From assembly GCA_947504115.1 (NCBI GenBank), contig CANNGH010000004.1:62001-126000 (forward strand): 64,000 nucleotides of DNA. The letters run 5' to 3'. This document shows positions 18,591-26,080 of the stretch, piece by piece. The notes under the pieces are model-generated. The model saw nothing but the letters and a program-made list of their open reading frames with translations, was not told the DNA's origin and made no database searches. Every line of letters starts with the position of its first letter. The stretch's first letter is position 1. The position numbers were made by a program, and so were the translations under genes. This stretch comes from an uncultured Sedimentitalea sp. Lineage in GTDB: Bacteria > Pseudomonadota > Alphaproteobacteria > Rhodobacterales > Rhodobacteraceae.

Positions 18591-19052
18591 ATGCCGAACC
18601 TGACTCTTGCCCAATCCCATTGTGATCCCAGACCGGGCCAGCAACTGGCGCGCGGCGTTTCGCGCATGTTGCAGGCCCACGGTTTCGTCTCGGTCGAGGA
18701 ATTCGTGCCGGCGCGCGGCTTGCGGGTGGATGTGATGGGCCTTGGACCGAAGGGCGAATTGTGGGTGATCGAATGTAAATCGTGCCGCGCAGATTTTCGT
18801 GCGGATGCGAAATGGCATGGCTATCTGCATTGGTGCGACAGGTTCTTCTGGGCCGTGGATACCGAGTTTCCGACCGAGCTTTTGCCGGAAGATACCGGCT
18901 TGATGATCGCCGACGCCTATGACGCCGAAATCATCCGCATGGCCGCCGAACACAAACTGGCCGCGCCGCGGCGCAAGGTGATGATCCAGAAGTTCGCCAC
19001 CCATGCCGCGCGTCGCCTTGCGGCCTTGCGCGATCCCGGATTCAGCCTTTGA
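18591..19052 (+). CDS. mmcB: MmcB-family DNA repair protein
   Basis: A 153-residue protein of the MmcB family (DNA damage response, restriction-endonuclease-like fold). The nuclease-like core is visible: RVDVMGLGPKGELWVIECKS (about 46-65) holds the Asp...Glu-x-Lys (ECK) motif. It is followed by FRADAKWHGYLHWCDRFFWAVD, typical of the PD-(D/E)XK family. A perfect LexA box lies 12 bases upstream of ATG 18591, matching the mitomycin-C inducibility reported for Caulobacter MmcB. The last 11 bases overlap the convergent gene at 19042. An ATG at 18555 lies upstream of and across the operator and is not preferred. Confidence 0.88.
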   Translation: MPNLTLAQSHCDPRPGQQLARGVSRMLQAHGFVSVEEFVPARGLRVDVMGLGPKGELWVIECKSCRADFRADAKWHGYLHWCDRFFWAVDTEFPTELLPEDTGLMIADAYDAEIIRMAAEHKLAAPRRKVMIQKFATHAARRLAALRDPGFSL

Positions 19053-19230
19053 CGGCGCGCGCGGCCCGGGCGGCAGCGCGGATTTCCTCGGCGATCTCGT
19101 CGGCCTCGTCGGGGTGGAAATCCATCGGAACCTCGGTGCCCTGGGATTCGACGAATATCCGCACCATGCCCTTGTCGGTGGGGCCGATTTGCAGATTCGC
19201 CTCGACGTCGCGTTCGCTGTTGATGCCCAT
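19042..19230 (-). CDS. Small conserved protein (DUF6324-like)
   Basis: A 62-residue soluble protein starting MGINSERDVEANLQIGPTDK, with a GGAG ribosome site 6 bases upstream. It then reads MVRIFVESQGTEVPMDF and an acidic/alanine helix (DEADEIAEEIRAAARAARAVKG). From memory this resembles a small Rhodobacteraceae family (DUF6324); no function is known. A longer start at 19284 adds 18 residues of low quality. It overlaps the end of mmcB tail to tail by 11 bases. Confidence 0.7.
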   Translation of the reverse strand: MGINSERDVEANLQIGPTDKGMVRIFVESQGTEVPMDFHPDEADEIAEEIRAAARAARAVKG

Positions 19231-19355
19231 GACGGTCTCCGTTGATCCGGGCGATGTGCTATCCGCTCGCCGCCGCGAAGGCAAGCGCGACGATCCCGAA
19301 ACGGGGCAGAACCCCCTTGCAATCGTGAAGGGGCAAAGTTAAATCACATGCGCGT

Positions 19356-19432
19356 GCCGCCTTAGCTCAGTTGGTTAGAGCGCCTGATTGTGGATCAGGA
19401 GGTCCCCCGTTCAAGTCGGGGAGGTGGTACCA
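19356..19432 (+). tRNA. tRNA-His (GTG anticodon)
   Basis: Full cloverleaf: acceptor GCCGCCT pairs with AGGTGGT, with G1-U72 and G4-U69 wobbles. D arm is GCTC/GAGC. Anticodon arm is CCTGA-TTGTGGA-TCAGG, giving anticodon GTG. T arm is CCCCG-TTCAAGT-CGGGG. Encoded 3' end is A73-CCA. The base at -1 is T, so the normally essential G-1 is not encoded, and A73 replaces the usual C73. This is the aberrant tRNA-His type known from alphaproteobacteria, which pairs with a diverged histidyl-tRNA synthetase. Confidence 0.97.
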
Positions 19433-19485
19433 CCCCGAAATGCCAGATCTCTAACCGGCCACACTCGGTTCGATATCCGCCGCGG

Positions 19486-19788
19486 TCACTTTATGGTCAC
19501 GCTTTGCCGCAGGTCGCCGCTTTCCCGGTCAAAAATCAGGATACGCTCATCCGACGTCACCACCGCATACCAGTCGCCGCCCATCGTCACGGCCCGCGCC
19601 GTAATCCCGTCGGGCAGGGCGATTGTTTCCGGTAGCGATGGCGCGCGCGATACCGATGAGAAGCGGATGACAAGCAGCGCGACGATGGCTACAAGCCCGA
19701 CAATCATCACCGCCGCCAGAACCGTGACCAGCCGCCGCAGAAAACGCAGGTTGGCCGGTTCTCCGCCGGTTTCCGAAGGATCTGTCAT
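19486..19788 (-). CDS. Small membrane-anchored protein (DUF6476-like)
   Basis: A 100-residue protein. A short polar N-terminus and the motif NLRFLRRLVTVLAAVMIVGL lead into one transmembrane helix (about 19-42). A periplasmic domain follows with PDGITARAVTMGGDWYAVVT and RILIFDRESGDLRQSV. From memory this matches the Rhodobacteraceae family DUF6476; function unknown. Its ATG (19788-19786) and the ATG of the plus-strand pseudouridine synthase (19787-19789) overlap in the shared bases CATG. A GTG two codons upstream is an alternative start. Confidence 0.72.
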   Translation of the reverse strand: MTDPSETGGEPANLRFLRRLVTVLAAVMIVGLVAIVALLVIRFSSVSRAPSLPETIALPDGITARAVTMGGDWYAVVTSDERILIFDRESGDLRQSVTIK

Positions 19789-20821
19789 GGCCACCCGTCA
19801 CATCGCCTTTACCATCGCGGCCGATCCGCCGCCGCGTCTTGATAAGGCGCTTTCGCGCGATGTGCCAGAAGATGCGGCATTGTCTCGAACCCGCTTGGCC
19901 AAGCTGCTGACCGATGGGGCAATCACCGTCGATGGCCTGCCTGTCCGGGATGCCAAGGCACGGGTCGCCGAGGGGGCCCGAATTGAAATCGTGGTGCATG
20001 TGGCCGAAGAGAGCCATATCGCCGCAGAAGCCATCGCGCTTGACGTGGTCTACGAGGATGCCGATCTGATCGTGATCGACAAACCGGCGGGCATGGTGGT
20101 GCATCCGGCCCCCGGCACGAGGCAGGGCACGCTGGTCAACGCGCTGCTGCACCATTTCGGCGACAATCTGTCGGGGGTGGGCGGCGTGAAACGCCCCGGT
20201 ATCGTGCACCGGATCGACAAGGATACGAGCGGTTTGCTGGTGGTGGCGAAAACCGACGCGGCGCATCACGGCCTCGCCGATCAGTTCGCGGCCCATAGCG
20301 TCGAGCGGCAGTATCGCGCGCTGTGTCACGGCGTTCCGGACGCGAACGATCCGCGCCTGCGCGGCGTGCGGGGCGCCGCGTTCGAGGCGGGCAACATCCT
20401 GTGCGTGACCACGCAACTGGCCCGACACCGCACCGATCGGCAAAAGCAGGCGGTGCTGTTTCAGGGCGGACGCCATGCGGTGACGCGTGCGCGGGTCGTG
20501 GAACGCTTTGGCACCCCTGCGGTGGTCGCGCTGTTGGAATGCTGGCTGGAAACCGGGCGCACCCATCAGATCCGGGTGCATCTGGCGCATTGCGGTCATG
20601 GCCTGATCGGCGATCCGGTCTATGGCGGGCGGCGCAAACCCGCCGTACGCGCCCTGTCCGCCGACGGCATGGCCGCGATGCGCGATTTTCCGCGCCAGGC
20701 GTTGCATGCGGCGGTTCTGGGGTTCGACCACCCGGTCAGCGGAGCGGCGATGCGGTTCGAATCGCCGCTGCCGCCGGATATGGCGGACCTTGTTGACGCA
20801 TTGCGCGTTCACTCACCGTAG
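19787..20821 (+). CDS. rluD: RluA-family 23S rRNA pseudouridine synthase
   Basis: A 344-residue enzyme with an N-terminal S4 RNA-binding domain (RLDKALSRDVPE... SRTRLAKLLTDGAITVDG, about 15-60). The catalytic domain has VIDKPAGMVVHPAPGTRQGT and the active-site HRIDKDTSGLLVVAK (Asp at about residue 144). GRTHQIRVHLAHCGHGLIGD comes later (about 260-280). AAGGA lies 6 bases before ATG 19787, and longer starts run through the tRNA and non-coding sequence. It may be RluD (23S helix 69) rather than RluC; the S4 domain does not discriminate. Confidence 0.9.
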   Translation: MATRHIAFTIAADPPPRLDKALSRDVPEDAALSRTRLAKLLTDGAITVDGLPVRDAKARVAEGARIEIVVHVAEESHIAAEAIALDVVYEDADLIVIDKPAGMVVHPAPGTRQGTLVNALLHHFGDNLSGVGGVKRPGIVHRIDKDTSGLLVVAKTDAAHHGLADQFAAHSVERQYRALCHGVPDANDPRLRGVRGAAFEAGNILCVTTQLARHRTDRQKQAVLFQGGRHAVTRARVVERFGTPAVVALLECWLETGRTHQIRVHLAHCGHGLIGDPVYGGRRKPAVRALSADGMAAMRDFPRQALHAAVLGFDHPVSGAAMRFESPLPPDMADLVDALRVHSP

Positions 20822-20901
20822 ATTGCGCGGCACGAAGCGGAACGGTCGCATATTCCGGGGCTGCTGTGTCAAAATGAAGCTGCATGTAACCTTATCGTGT
20901 C

Positions 20902-20931
20902 TTGAACCACAGGAAACATGACACATATAGT
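20902..20931 (+). promoter_or_regulatory. Candidate rpoH promoter
   Basis: TTGAAC (20902-20907), an 18-base spacer, and TATAGT (20926-20931), 39 bases before the rpoH ATG. The extended CTTGAA also resembles a sigma-32 -35 element, which would allow autoregulation; no matching sigma-32 -10 is obvious. Confidence 0.5.
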
Positions 20932-20969
20932 ATGTTAAATGCGTAAACATCCGATAGGGGACAGAAACG

Positions 20970-21866
20970 ATGGCAAATTATGCAAACCTGCCGGCCCCGA
21001 CGCCCGAGGGCGGTCTGAACCGATACATGCAGGAAATCCGCAAATTCCCGCTGCTTGAGCCGGAAGAGGAATACATGCTGGCCAAGCGCTGGGTCGAGGA
21101 ACAGGATACCGAGGCCGCGCACAAGATGGTGACGTCGCACCTGCGGCTCGCGGCGAAAATCGCCATGGGCTATCGCGGCTATGGATTGCCGCAGGCCGAG
21201 GTGATTTCGGAGGCGAATGTCGGCCTGATGCAGGCGGTCAAGAAGTTCGATCCCGAAAAAGGCTTCCGTCTGGCGACCTATGCCATGTGGTGGATCCGCG
21301 CCTCGATCCAGGAATACGTGCTGCGGTCGTGGTCGATGGTGAAACTGGGCACCACCAGCGCGCAGAAAAAGCTGTTCTTCAACCTGCGCAAGGCCAAGGC
21401 CAAGATCGGCGCGCTGGAAGATGGCGACATGCATCCCGACAACGTCAAGCGGATCGCCACCGATCTGGGTGTGACCGAGGCCGAGGTCATCAGCATGAAC
21501 CGCCGCATGTCCGGCGGCGATGCGTCGCTGAACGCCACCGTCGGGTCCGAAGGCGAAGGCACGATGCAATGGCAGGACTGGCTGGAGGACGAGGACGCCG
21601 ATCAGGCCAGCGATTACGAGGCCCGTGACGAGTTGGAAGCACGGCGCGAATTGCTGGCAGAGGCGATGGACGTTCTGAACGATCGCGAAAAGAACATCCT
21701 CACCCAGCGGCGCCTTGCGGACAAGCCTTTGACGCTGGAAGAGTTGAGCGGCGTGTATGATGTCAGCCGCGAACGCATCCGCCAGATCGAGGTGCGCGCG
21801 TTCGAAAAGCTGCAAAAGAGGATGCGCGATCTGGCACGCGAAAAGGGCATGCTGGCCAGCGCCTGA
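20970..21866 (+). CDS. rpoH: RNA polymerase heat-shock sigma factor (sigma-32)
   Basis: A 298-residue sigma-70 family factor, the RpoH length. The RpoH box is present: QKKLFFNLRKAKAKIGALED (about 132-151). Region 2 is AAKIAMGYRGYGLPQAEVIS and YAMWWIRASIQEYVLRSWSM (about 60-125). Region 4 is the helix-turn-helix [20 protein letters not shown] (about 258-277). No region 1.1 is present. It is preceded by a good promoter and closed by a hairpin terminator, so it is its own unit. Many relatives carry a second rpoH, which is not in this window. Confidence 0.95.
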   Translation: MANYANLPAPTPEGGLNRYMQEIRKFPLLEPEEEYMLAKRWVEEQDTEAAHKMVTSHLRLAAKIAMGYRGYGLPQAEVISEANVGLMQAVKKFDPEKGFRLATYAMWWIRASIQEYVLRSWSMVKLGTTSAQKKLFFNLRKAKAKIGALEDGDMHPDNVKRIATDLGVTEAEVISMNRRMSGGDASLNATVGSEGEGTMQWQDWLEDEDADQASDYEARDELEARRELLAEAMDVLNDREKNILTQRRLADKPLTLEELSGVYDVSRERIRQIEVRAFEKLQKRMRDLAREKGMLASA

Positions 21867-21892
21867 AGCCTTTCCATGGGCGGTTGAACGTG

Positions 21893-21921
21893 ACCCTGTC
21901 CGCCCGGCGGGCAGGGTTTTG
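21893..21921 (+). terminator. Intrinsic terminator after rpoH
   Basis: ACCCTGTCCGCC pairs with GGCGGGCAGGGT (one G-T pair) with almost no loop, followed by TTTTG. It starts 26 bases past the rpoH stop. Confidence 0.8.
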
Positions 21922-21993
21922 TTTCATGAGATTGGACTTGATGCGCGGGGATGCCTACATTCATCCTCGGGCACGGAGACAGGAGGGTGCGAC

Positions 21994-22260
21994 ATGGCTG
22001 GTGGTTGGACCCGCGACGGCGCGGTGAACGAGCAGATCGAGGCGTCGATCAGCGACGAACTGGCGCGAATGAAGCAGAACCGGATCACGGGAGAAAGCCG
22101 CACGCATTGCGCCGAATGCGAAGAACCGATTCCCGAAAAGCGTCGCAATGCATTGCCGGGCGTCAAGTTGTGCATCGATTGCCAGCAGGAGCGCGACAGC
22201 CACTTTCAGGCGCGCGGCGGCATCAACCGGCGCGGCAGCAAGGACAGCCAGTTGAAATGA
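21994..22260 (+). CDS. DksA/TraR-family zinc-finger protein
   Basis: An 88-residue protein with a complete C4 zinc finger: HCAECEEPIPEKRRNALPG then LCIDCQQERD, so all four cysteines are kept (about residues 43-67). The N-terminal half is a short helix (VNEQIEASISDELARMKQN) without the long DksA coiled coil, so it resembles the YbiI/TraR short type. AGGAGG at 21981-21986 fixes the ATG at 21994. A dispersed repeat follows the stop. It contrasts with the longer one-Cys DksA at 53422. Confidence 0.85.
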   Translation: MAGGWTRDGAVNEQIEASISDELARMKQNRITGESRTHCAECEEPIPEKRRNALPGVKLCIDCQQERDSHFQARGGINRRGSKDSQLK

Positions 22261-22267
22261 CGACCGG

Positions 22268-22334
22268 AGAGGGGGGCCCGCCCCCTCTTGGTCTGCGGCC
22301 AATTCGCCCCCGGGATACTTTTCGCCAGAAGAAG
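22268..22334 (+). repeat. Dispersed intergenic repeat, copy 2
   Basis: GAGGGGG-GCCC-GCCCCCTC hairpin, then CCCCCGGGATACTTTTCGCC and AGAAGAAG, just past the stop of the DksA/TraR gene. Confidence 0.6.
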
Positions 22335-22343
22335 CCTGGACGA

Positions 22344-22586
22344 TCAATCGCGCGGACGGCGCCTTTCGCGCCAGCGCCGCCGCATCGGTTTGATGTCGAG
22401 CGCGGCGATGGCGAAGCCGAGCGGGATCATCCAGAAGCCGAGGATGGGCAGGAACCCGACCAGCCCCAACAGGATAAGGACGACACCCAGAACCAGGCGA
22501 AATCCATATGGAATGCGCAGGCGCACCCATGCCTGAAACCGGCGCAGACGCCTTTTGAGGTCGATGCCGGTTTCAGATCGGGCCAT
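22344..22586 (-). CDS. Small putative membrane protein (PGPGW-like)
   Basis: An 80-residue protein with a basic N-terminus (DLKRRLRRFQAWVRLRIPYG), a hydrophobic hairpin of two helices around a PILGFWMIPLG turn (about 33-64), and a basic tail (RRRWRERRRPRD). The build resembles small putative transmembrane proteins of the PGPGW type. The start at 22586 avoids overlapping pepF; an ATG at 22622 would overlap it by 29 bases. It lies 7 bases downstream of the pepF stop, likely the same transcript. Confidence 0.65.
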   Translation of the reverse strand: MARSETGIDLKRRLRRFQAWVRLRIPYGFRLVLGVVLILLGLVGFLPILGFWMIPLGFAIAALDIKPMRRRWRERRRPRD

Positions 22587-22593
22587 GGCGATG

Positions 22594-24414
22594 TCAGTCT
22601 TCCATCGCTTCGAGTTCGTCAATGAAGCCGGAGATCATGTTCAGGCCCTTATCCCAGAATTTCGGGTCGGACGCATCAAGACCGAAGGGCGCGAGCAATT
22701 CCTTGTGGTGCTTCGATCCGCCCGCCTTGAGCATCTCGAAATACTTGTCCTCGAAACCCTTATCGCCTTCGGCATAAACCGAATAGAGCGCGTTCACCAA
22801 ACCGTCGCCGAACGCATAGGCGTAGACGTAGAACGGCGAGTGGATGAAATGCGGGATATAGGCCCAGAAGGTTTCATACCCGTCCATGTAATCGAACGCC
22901 GGCCCAAGGCTTTCGGCCTGCACCGACATCCACAGCGCGTTAATGTCGTCGGGGGTCAGTTCGCCCGCGCGCCGCGCGTCATGCAGTTTGCATTCGAAAT
23001 CGTAGAACGCGATCTGGCGCACGACAGTGTTGATCATGTCCTCGACCTTGCCGGCGAGCAGCACCTTGCGTTCCTTGTCGTCCTTCGCGTTGTCGAGCAT
23101 GCGGCGGAAGGTCAGCATCTCGCCGAAGACGCTGGCGGTTTCGGCCAGGGTCAGCGGTGTCGAGGACAGCATCTCGCCCTGACCGGCGGCCAGCACCTGA
23201 TGCACGCCGTGGCCGAGTTCATGCGCCAGCGTCATCACGTCCCGCGGTTTGCCGAGGTAATTCAGCATCACATAGGGGTGCACTTCGGTCACCGTGGGAT
23301 GGGCGAAGGCGCCCGGCGCCTTGCCGGGTTTCACCGGCGCATCGATCCAGCCACGCTCGAAGAAGGGTTGCGCGATTTCGGCCATGCGCGGATCGAAGGC
23401 GGAATAGGCGTTCATCACGGTTTCTTGCGCCTCGCCCCACGCGATGGTGCGGGTTTCCTCCATCGGCAGCGGCGCGTTGCGGTCCCAGACCTGCATACGC
23501 TCCAGCCCCAGCCATTTGCGCTTGAGTTCGTAATAGCGGTGGCTGAGTTTGGGATAGGCGGCGACGACGGCCTCGCGCAGGGCCTCGACCACTTCGGGTT
23601 CGACATCGTTGGCAAGGTGGCGCGACATCTGCGCGCTGGGCATGCCGCGCCAGCGGTCGATGACCTCTTTCTCTTTCGCTTGCGTGTTGTGGACGCGGGC
23701 GAAGGTGCGGATGTTGCCCTGAAACACGCGCGCCAGTTCGCGCGAGGCGGCCTCGCGTTTGGCGCGATCCTGCTCGGTCAGCAGGTTCAGCGTGCCTTCG
23801 ATTGTCAGGCTTTCGCCATCGACCTCGAATTCCAGCCCGGCGATGGTTTCATCGAACAGGCGCTCCCACGCATCGCCGACCACGCCCAGATCGTGCAGGA
23901 ATTTCTCCAGCTCGTCGCTGAGTTGATAGGGCTTCATCGCGCGGATGCGGTCGAAGACGGGTTTATAGCGGGCCAGATCGGGATTGGCGTTGAATCGCTG
24001 GGTCAGGAAACCCTCGTCCAGCCGGTTCAGTTCCAGCGTAAAGAACACCAGCGGCGTGGTGTAATTGGTGATCTTTTCCTGACAGTCCGACAGGAATTTC
24101 GCCCGCCCGCCATCGGTGGTCTGTTGATAATAGCGCAGGCCCGCGAAGGACATGATGCGACCGGCCACCGCGCTGATGCGTTCATTGCGCAGCACGCAAT
24201 CCAGCAGCCCCTGCGCGTCGAGATCGGCCAGTTTGCCCTCGTAATCGCTGGCGAAGCTTTCGCAGGCTTCTTCCAGCCAGTCGAGGTCGCGCTTGAGTTC
24301 CGGGGCGTCCTCGCCCGTGTAGAGATCGTCCAGGTTCCATTCGGGCAGATCGCCCAGATTGCGGTTGCCACGGCTGGTATTGGCGTCGCGGACGGGAAAG
24401 GGCAAATGGAGCAT
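22594..24414 (-). CDS. pepF: M3-family oligoendopeptidase F
   Basis: Cytoplasmic zinc metallopeptidase that degrades oligopeptides. The 606 residues show the M3 zinc motif HELGHGVHQ near residue 390 and the third ligand region SVFGEMLTFRRML (about 420). Family segments WNLDDLYTGEDAPEL at the N-terminus and YVYAYAFGDGLVNALY near the C-terminus are present. Length is normal for PepF. It is the upstream partner of the small membrane protein at 22344 on the minus strand. Confidence 0.93.
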   Translation of the reverse strand: MLHLPFPVRDANTSRGNRNLGDLPEWNLDDLYTGEDAPELKRDLDWLEEACESFASDYEGKLADLDAQGLLDCVLRNERISAVAGRIMSFAGLRYYQQTTDGGRAKFLSDCQEKITNYTTPLVFFTLELNRLDEGFLTQRFNANPDLARYKPVFDRIRAMKPYQLSDELEKFLHDLGVVGDAWERLFDETIAGLEFEVDGESLTIEGTLNLLTEQDRAKREAASRELARVFQGNIRTFARVHNTQAKEKEVIDRWRGMPSAQMSRHLANDVEPEVVEALREAVVAAYPKLSHRYYELKRKWLGLERMQVWDRNAPLPMEETRTIAWGEAQETVMNAYSAFDPRMAEIAQPFFERGWIDAPVKPGKAPGAFAHPTVTEVHPYVMLNYLGKPRDVMTLAHELGHGVHQVLAAGQGEMLSSTPLTLAETASVFGEMLTFRRMLDNAKDDKERKVLLAGKVEDMINTVVRQIAFYDFECKLHDARRAGELTPDDINALWMSVQAESLGPAFDYMDGYETFWAYIPHFIHSPFYVYAYAFGDGLVNALYSVYAEGDKGFEDKYFEMLKAGGSKHHKELLAPFGLDASDPKFWDKGLNMISGFIDELEAMED

Positions 24415-24484
24415 GAAAGACCTCTGAATATTGGCGTTGCGTTACATCTAGGCGCGGGCGCGGGGCGACACAAGGCGGGGCCGA

Positions 24485-26080
24485 TCAGCCGTAAAGGCGC
24501 AGCAGTTCAAGCAGATCGTCCAGCGTGTTGGCCTGCGTCGCCGACTTGTCCTCACGCCAGCGGGCCATACGGGGAAACCGCAGCGCGACCCCGGATTTGT
24601 GCCGCGGGCTTTGCTGGATGCCCTCGAAGGCGATTTCGAACACGTGATGCGGCGTGACCTGGCGCACCGGGCCGAACCGCTGCATCGTATTGCGATTGAC
24701 CCAGGCGGTGATGCGGGCGAATTCGGAATCGCTGAGACCGGAATAGGCCTTGGTGAAGGGCACCAGATCCGGCCCGTCCCAGACGGCAAAGGTGAAATCG
24801 GTGAAGAGGTTGGCGCGCCGCCCGTGCCCGGCCTGGGCATAGATCATCACGCCATCGACGGTCAGCGGCTCCAGCTTCCACTTCCACCAGCCGCCGCGTT
24901 TGCGCCCCGAAAGATAGGGGCCATCGGCGCGTTTCAGCATCAGCCCCTCGGCGCGATTGGCACGGGCCTCGGCGCGGATGGCGGCAAGATCGGTCCAAGT
25001 GTCAAAAGCGATCAGCGGTGATGGGCGCAGCGGCGCGTCATCTGGCAGGGCGGCAAGGGTCGCATCCAGCTGCGCGTGGCGTTCCGCAAAGGGCAGATCG
25101 CGGATATCCTGCCCGCCATGTTCCAGCAGATCATAGGCCAGCAACAGCACCGGCGCATCGCGCAGCAGCGCTTTCGGCACGCTCTTGCGCCCGATGCGTT
25201 TTTGCAGCGCGGCGAAGGGTTGCGGTGCGCCGGTGTCCGCATCCCAGGCGACAAGTTCACCGTCGATCACCGTGCCGTCGGGCAGCACATCGCGCAGCAT
25301 GGCCAGTTCGGGAAAGCGGTCGGTCATCAGTTCCTCGCCGCGCGACCAGATGAAATGCGCGCCCTCGCGGTGGATCAGTTGCGCGCGGATGCCGTCCCAT
25401 TTCCATTCCGCCAGCCAATCGCCGGGCGTCCCCAAGGTTTCGGGATCGTCCAGCGCGTGGGCGAGGTAGAACGGATAGGGGCGCGAGGCGTCGGCGGCGC
25501 TGTCCGCGGCCTCGATCAGGGTGTGCCAGTCGGTGCTGGCCGGGGTCCAGTCGCCCATCAGCCGATGCGCCAGTTCGGGTTCGGGTTTGCCGGTCGCCTG
25601 CGCCAGCGCGCGCGTCATCAGTTTCTGGCTGACCCCGATGCGGAAGCCGCCGGTCATCAGCTTGTTGAACAGCAACCGCTCGGTCGTGTCGAGCTGGTCC
25701 CAGGCGGCCAGGACGCGCGCTTTTCTGGTGTCTTCATCCGCATTGGCAATGTCCTGCAGGTAGCTGATCCAATAGGACAAGCCCAGATCGCTTTCGCTTT
25801 CGGGCGGCGGCAGGACAAGGGCGATGGTTTCAGCCAGATCGCCGACCACGGAATAGGAGTCCTCGAACAGCCAGAGCGGCAGGTTCGCGCGCTCGGCCGC
25901 CCATTCGCGCAGCCGCGTCGTGGTGACGGCGCGTTTGGGGCGACGGCCGGAAAACAGGGCGATGGTCCACACCCGGTCCTCCTCGGGGGCGGTGCGGAAA
26001 TAGTCGGCCAGCGCGGCGACCTTGCTCGTGGTGCGCGTGCTCTGGTCGATGGCGCGGAACAGGGCGGCGAAATCCTTCAT
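24485..26080 (-). CDS. ATP-dependent DNA ligase (ligase-exonuclease pair)
   Basis: A 531-residue ATP-dependent ligase. The nucleotidyl-lysine motif EWKWDGIR puts the catalytic Lys near residue 227. Motif III-like AYDLLEHGG, motif IV EGLMLKRADG and motif V WWKWKLEP follow. The N-terminal helical domain (about 1-200) is of the bacterial type found beside a metallo-beta-lactamase exonuclease. ATG 26080 overlaps the exonuclease stop (ATGA), showing translational coupling. It probably acts in repair rather than replication, which uses the NAD ligase. The Lhr-like helicase and metallophosphoesterase that complete this repair set in many bacteria are not here. Confidence 0.92.
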   Translation of the reverse strand: MKDFAALFRAIDQSTRTTSKVAALADYFRTAPEEDRVWTIALFSGRRPKRAVTTTRLREWAAERANLPLWLFEDSYSVVGDLAETIALVLPPPESESDLGLSYWISYLQDIANADEDTRKARVLAAWDQLDTTERLLFNKLMTGGFRIGVSQKLMTRALAQATGKPEPELAHRLMGDWTPASTDWHTLIEAADSAADASRPYPFYLAHALDDPETLGTPGDWLAEWKWDGIRAQLIHREGAHFIWSRGEELMTDRFPELAMLRDVLPDGTVIDGELVAWDADTGAPQPFAALQKRIGRKSVPKALLRDAPVLLLAYDLLEHGGQDIRDLPFAERHAQLDATLAALPDDAPLRPSPLIAFDTWTDLAAIRAEARANRAEGLMLKRADGPYLSGRKRGGWWKWKLEPLTVDGVMIYAQAGHGRRANLFTDFTFAVWDGPDLVPFTKAYSGLSDSEFARITAWVNRNTMQRFGPVRQVTPHHVFEIAFEGIQQSPRHKSGVALRFPRMARWREDKSATQANTLDDLLELLRLYG

